The notes below the pieces were generated by a model, which made no database searches, was not told the DNA's origin, and saw only the letters and a list, made by a program, of their open reading frames with translations. The translations under genes were made by a program, and so were the position numbers. This document shows, piece by piece, positions 4,650 to 7,400 of a DNA stretch of 7,400 bases (position 1 is its first letter; each line of letters begins with the position of its first letter). The stretch comes from DATARH01 sp038228485. Lineage in GTDB: Bacteria; Pseudomonadota; Alphaproteobacteria; ATCC43930; CGMCC-115725. Location of the stretch: contig JBBRPG010000190.1 of assembly GCA_038228485.1 (NCBI GenBank), positions 1 to 7,400 on the forward strand, given 5' to 3'.

Positions 4650-6047
4650 TCAGTCGCCGGTGACCAGTCGGTCGATCAGCTCGCGCACGGTGGGGATGTA
4701 GCCGTTGGCGTAGAACGGGTCCGTGGCAAAGTGATAGGCGTTGTGCCCGGCGAACATCAACTCGGACTCGACATTGTCCGAATGGCAGATCTGCTGCAGG
4801 GTCTTCTGGATGCAAAAGCTGCGCGGGTCGGCTTTTTTGCCGGTGGTGCCCTGCTCGGACTGCGCCCAGTTGGAAAACTGGCAGGCGCTGAGACACCCCA
4901 TGCAATTGATCTGATCGGCGCGGATCTCGAAAGCCTGCGGCGGGGTGACGAAGACCAGCGTCGAATCTGGCGTTCTCAACCCGTCGGTAAAGCCTTCGTC
5001 GACCCATTTCTGCGCCGAATCGCGGTCATGCGGCGTCAGATAGACAGCACGGCCTCGGGCGCCCACCTTGAACTCGGCGACATGTTCTCCGACCGGTTCG
5101 ACAGTGTAGGCGACCTGGTGCTCGACGCGCTGCTGCAGCTCGTCGAGAAAGCGATTGCGCACCGCCGACGAGTAAAAGCCCGTCGGGCTGAAGCGGTTGA
5201 GGAAGACGTCGCCCTCCTTCAACGTCACCAGCTTCCGCTTCCAGGCGTCGGAAATCGGGCTCTCCTGGGTGAGAAGCGGTCTGGTGCCGAACTGGAAGGC
5301 GATCGGCGCGACCTCGGGATCGTCGATCCAATGCGCCCAGTCGCGCAAATACCAGACCCCGCCGGCCATGAAGATCGGCGTCGACCCGACGCCGAACTCG
5401 GTCATCATGCTGCGCAGCTCGCGCACGCGCGGATACGCCGGCTCCGGCTTTTCGGGGTCCTCGACGTTGGAAAGACCGTTATGGCCGCCGGCGAGCCACG
5501 GGTCTTCGTAAACCACACCGCCAAGCCACTCGCTGAATTTGTGGTAGGCGCGCTTCCACAGCGCCCGGAAGGCGCGCGCCGAGGACACGATCGGGTAATA
5601 GTAAACCCCGTAGCGGGCGCAGATTTCGGCGATCTTGTAGGGCATGCCGGCGCCGCAGGTGACGCCGTGGATGAGCCCGCGCGCGCCTTCGAGCACGCCG
5701 TGCAAAACTTCTTCCGCGGCGGCCATCTCCCACAGCACGTTTATGTGGATGCGGCCCTGTCCGTTCGAGCGCTCATGGGCGACGCGCGCCTGATGGATGC
5801 CGCCGGCGATGGCGTAGGCGATCAGCTCGTTGTGGCGCTCGCGGCGGGTGGTGCCGTGATAGATCTGCGGGATCGGGTGGCCGGAGCCGTCGAAGCTGTC
5901 GGCGTTGACCCCCGAAAACGTGCCGACCGCGCCCGAGGCCGCCCAGGCGCCCGAGCTCTCGCCGTTCGACACCGAGATGCCCTTGCCGCCCTCCACCAGC
6001 GGCAGCACCTCTCGGCCAGAGATCATCAGCGGAATAAGCGGTCTCAA
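4650..6047 (-). CDS. Nitronate monooxygenase-like FMN protein with C-terminal Cys cluster
   Basis: 465-residue cytoplasmic TIM-barrel flavoprotein of the nitronate monooxygenase / 2-nitropropane dioxygenase superfamily. Numbering residues from TTG 6050, one codon upstream, visible motifs are a glycine-rich N-terminus (VEGGKGISVSNG), HGVTCGAGMP (128-136), AGGHNG (187-192, with the conserved active-site-type His), FMAGGVW (227-233) and the FMN-phosphate segment FGTRPLLTQES (254-264). The C-terminus carries Cys383-x2-Cys386-x3-Cys390 and, 22 residues later, Cys413, a spacing like Fe-S sites in Old Yellow Enzyme relatives; classical short enzymes lack such an extension. The family oxidises alkyl nitronates, but homologues also include enoyl reductases, so the substrate is open. 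Start: TTG 6047 has AGGGAG seven bases upstream and overlaps the previous stop as TTGA. TTG 6050 or ATG 6026 are alternatives; ATG 6026 has no Shine-Dalgarno. Confidence 0.82.
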   Translation of the reverse strand: MRPLIPLMISGREVLPLVEGGKGISVSNGESSGAWAASGAVGTFSGVNADSFDGSGHPIPQIYHGTTRRERHNELIAYAIAGGIHQARVAHERSNGQGRIHINVLWEMAAAEEVLHGVLEGARGLIHGVTCGAGMPYKIAEICARYGVYYYPIVSSARAFRALWKRAYHKFSEWLGGVVYEDPWLAGGHNGLSNVEDPEKPEPAYPRVRELRSMMTEFGVGSTPIFMAGGVWYLRDWAHWIDDPEVAPIAFQFGTRPLLTQESPISDAWKRKLVTLKEGDVFLNRFSPTGFYSSAVRNRFLDELQQRVEHQVAYTVEPVGEHVAEFKVGARGRAVYLTPHDRDSAQKWVDEGFTDGLRTPDSTLVFVTPPQAFEIRADQINCMGCLSACQFSNWAQSEQGTTGKKADPRSFCIQKTLQQICHSDNVESELMFAGHNAYHFATDPFYANGYIPTVRELIDRLVTGD

Positions 6048-6823
6048 CAACGTGCTCCCTGCCGCGCCACTGCGACGCTAGGACCTGCGGCGGCGCGTAT
6101 TATATCGGGTGCGTCGGAGAAAACGGAAGCGATGCCCCAGCCGAACAATTGACGCGCCCGATCGGGGTTGTTGACCGTATAGGCGAGGAGCGGATAGCCG
6201 GCCGCACAAATCTCCGCGGCCATCGACTGATTGAGGTAGGCCTGGTCGGCGGTGATGGTGGTGCAGCCGAGTTGCTCGGCGACTTTCATCCAGCCGCGCG
6301 GGACTTTTTGCCACAGCATACCGCGCGGGATGTGCGGGGCCCACGCTGCCGCTTCGGCGACCGCCTCTGGCGCAAAGCTTGAGAGGAGAATCGGCGGAAG
6401 CGGGGAGGGCAGCCGGTCGAGACAAGCCGTGACCGCGGTCGCGGTGGCGGCAGCCTGGCCGCGCTCGGCCTTGATTTCGATGTTGGCGCCGATGCGGAGT
6501 TCGCCGCAGCAGGCGAGCGCCTCGTCCAGGGTCGGCACCCTCTCGCCGGCGAACGCCTTGCCGAACCAGCCCCCGGCGTCGCATTGGCGAATCGCCGCCA
6601 GCGGCAGCTTGGAAATGCGGCCGCGGCCGTCGGTTGTTCGTTCCAACCGGTCGTCATGGCACAGCACCAGGGCGCCGTCGGCGGTCAAACGCACGTCGAA
6701 CTCAACCCAGGTACAGCCGAGCGCCTTGGCGGCGCGGAACCCCGCCAGCGTATTTTCCGGGGCATGCGCCGCCGCGCCGCGGTGGCCGATGACCGGCGGC
6801 AGCGGAGGGGTGGCGGGGCGCAT
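6044..6823 (-). CDS. ugpQ: Cytoplasmic glycerophosphodiester phosphodiesterase
   Basis: 259-residue GDPD-family enzyme that hydrolyses glycerophosphodiesters, from phospholipid turnover, to glycerol-3-phosphate and an alcohol. Catalytic and metal-binding motifs are all visible: GHRG (13-16, catalytic His14), PENT (22-25), VEFDV (40-44, metal-binding Glu41 and Asp43), CHDD (55-58, catalytic His56) and IEIKAE (115-120). A C-terminal barrel strand AYTVNNP (214-220) and the closing VFSDAPD complete the fold. There is no signal peptide, so it is UgpQ-like rather than periplasmic GlpQ-like. The start at ATG 6823 is supported by an AAGGGG Shine-Dalgarno (6831-6836) eight bases upstream. It begins 16 bases after pnp ends and its TGA overlaps the probable TTG start of the flavoprotein, so pnp, this gene and the flavoprotein may be read through together. 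The symbol is by similarity. Confidence 0.9.
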   Translation of the reverse strand: MRPATPPLPPVIGHRGAAAHAPENTLAGFRAAKALGCTWVEFDVRLTADGALVLCHDDRLERTTDGRGRISKLPLAAIRQCDAGGWFGKAFAGERVPTLDEALACCGELRIGANIEIKAERGQAAATATAVTACLDRLPSPLPPILLSSFAPEAVAEAAAWAPHIPRGMLWQKVPRGWMKVAEQLGCTTITADQAYLNQSMAAEICAAGYPLLAYTVNNPDRARQLFGWGIASVFSDAPDIIRAAAGPSVAVARQGARC

Positions 6824-6839
6824 CGCTGCGCCCCTTCGC

Positions 6840-7400
6840 TCACTGGGCCGGAACGGGCTGCTCCTGGCGGCGGGCGGTGCCGAGGTCTTCGCCGGTGGCC
6901 TGATCGACCTGGCGCATGCTGAGCTTGACCTTGCCGCGGTCGTCAAAGCCCAAAACCTTGACCTTGACCGCGTCGCCGACATTGACGACGTCGGAGGTCT
7001 TGCCCACGCGCTGCTGCGCCAGCTCGCTGATATGGACGAGCCCGTCCTTCGCGCCGAGGAAGTTCACGAAGGCGCCGAAATCGACGACCTTGACGACCTT
7101 GCCGTTGTAGATCGCGCCCTGCTCGGGCTCGGCGACGATGCCCCTGATCCACTCGATCGCCGCCGTTGCCGCGTCGGCGTCGACCGCGGCGATCTTGATC
7201 ACCCCGTCGTCGTTGATGTCGACCTTGGCGCCGGTGGTCTCGACGATCTCGCGGATGACCTTGCCGCCCGAGCCGATGACCTCGCGGATCTTGTCCTTGG
7301 GGATCGTGATCGTGGTGATCCGCGGCGCGTTCTCGCTGACCTCGCCGCGTGCGCCGGTCAGCGCCTTGGCCATCTCCTTAAGGATGTGGGCGCGGCCGTC
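6840..7400 (-). CDS. pnp: Polynucleotide phosphorylase, C-terminal KH and S1 domains (partial)
   Basis: The frame is open to the right edge and 186 residues are visible; the 5' part with both RNase PH domains is outside the window. The first residues, DGRAHILKEM, belong to the linker helix, so the ATG at 7373 is internal. The KH domain follows with ITIPKDKIREVIGSGGKVIR, containing the IGxGG loop, then VDINDDGVIKIAA. The S1 domain comes next: GAIYNGKVVKVVDFGAFVNF, GLVHISELA and VKVKVLGFDDRGKVKLSMRQ. The short tail ends EQPVPAQ, then TGA at 6842-6840. PNPase is a trimeric 3'-5' exoribonuclease that degrades mRNA with phosphate, often with RNase E in the degradosome, and it works in the cold-shock response. 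No terminator is visible after the stop; the next gene starts 16 bases away. Confidence 0.97.
   Translation of the reverse strand, partial: DGRAHILKEMAKALTGARGEVSENAPRITTITIPKDKIREVIGSGGKVIREIVETTGAKVDINDDGVIKIAAVDADAATAAIEWIRGIVAEPEQGAIYNGKVVKVVDFGAFVNFLGAKDGLVHISELAQQRVGKTSDVVNVGDAVKVKVLGFDDRGKVKLSMRQVDQATGEDLGTARRQEQPVPAQ

Noticed and set aside
4594..5007. N-terminally extended Irr-like protein
   Set aside because: The extension lies out of frame over the end of the flavoprotein gene and has no similarity to Fur-family N-termini.
4731..6152. 473-codon open frame on the plus strand antisense to the nitronate monooxygenase-like gene
   Set aside because: Same pattern: low-complexity composition, no motif, fully antisense to a gene with clear flavoprotein signatures.

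Overview
The window is GC-rich, densely packed bacterial chromosome, almost certainly alphaproteobacterial. The best clues are a Fur-superfamily protein that reads as an Irr (the iron/heme-status regulator largely confined to that class), a TTTAGAA-N3-TTCTAAA palindrome of the Irr-box (ICE) type, and a tandem SH3-like protein of the alphaproteobacterial type. No tRNA, rRNA, CRISPR, insertion sequence or phage gene was seen.

Layout. All genes but one lie on the minus strand, so that strand is read from high to low coordinates. At the right edge is the C-terminal part of polynucleotide phosphorylase (pnp; 7400 down to 6840, cut by the window). A glycerophosphodiester phosphodiesterase follows (6823-6044), then a 465-residue nitronate-monooxygenase-like flavoprotein (6047-4650) whose probable TTG start overlaps the previous stop. 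Next are an Irr-like regulator (4593-4153), a rubrerythrin with no rubredoxin domain (4050-3634), a two-[4Fe-4S], double-CCG-domain Fe-S protein (3538-2171), a DUF3501 protein (2169-1573), and two half-size chromate transporter proteins that overlap by ATGA (1551-985 and 988-455). At the left edge, on the plus strand and converging with the transporters, is the 3' end of a secreted or periplasmic SH3-domain protein (to 446).

How it may work together. The centre, 4593 to 1573 and possibly to 455, looks like one iron/peroxide-stress module. The 102-bp gap between irr and the rubrerythrin gene holds a readable promoter (TTGACT-N17-CATAAA). The Irr-box palindrome sits just upstream of its -35 and overlaps the irr stop codon. 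A second perfect 9-bp inverted repeat covers its -10 and predicted start site. The rubrerythrin has diiron ligands but no rubredoxin domain to deliver electrons; the next gene encodes a multi-cluster Fe-S protein that could do so, and the DUF3501 gene is one base further on. The chromate transporter pair begins 21 bases later and may be read through. These functional links are inferred from order, spacing and operator position and are untested.
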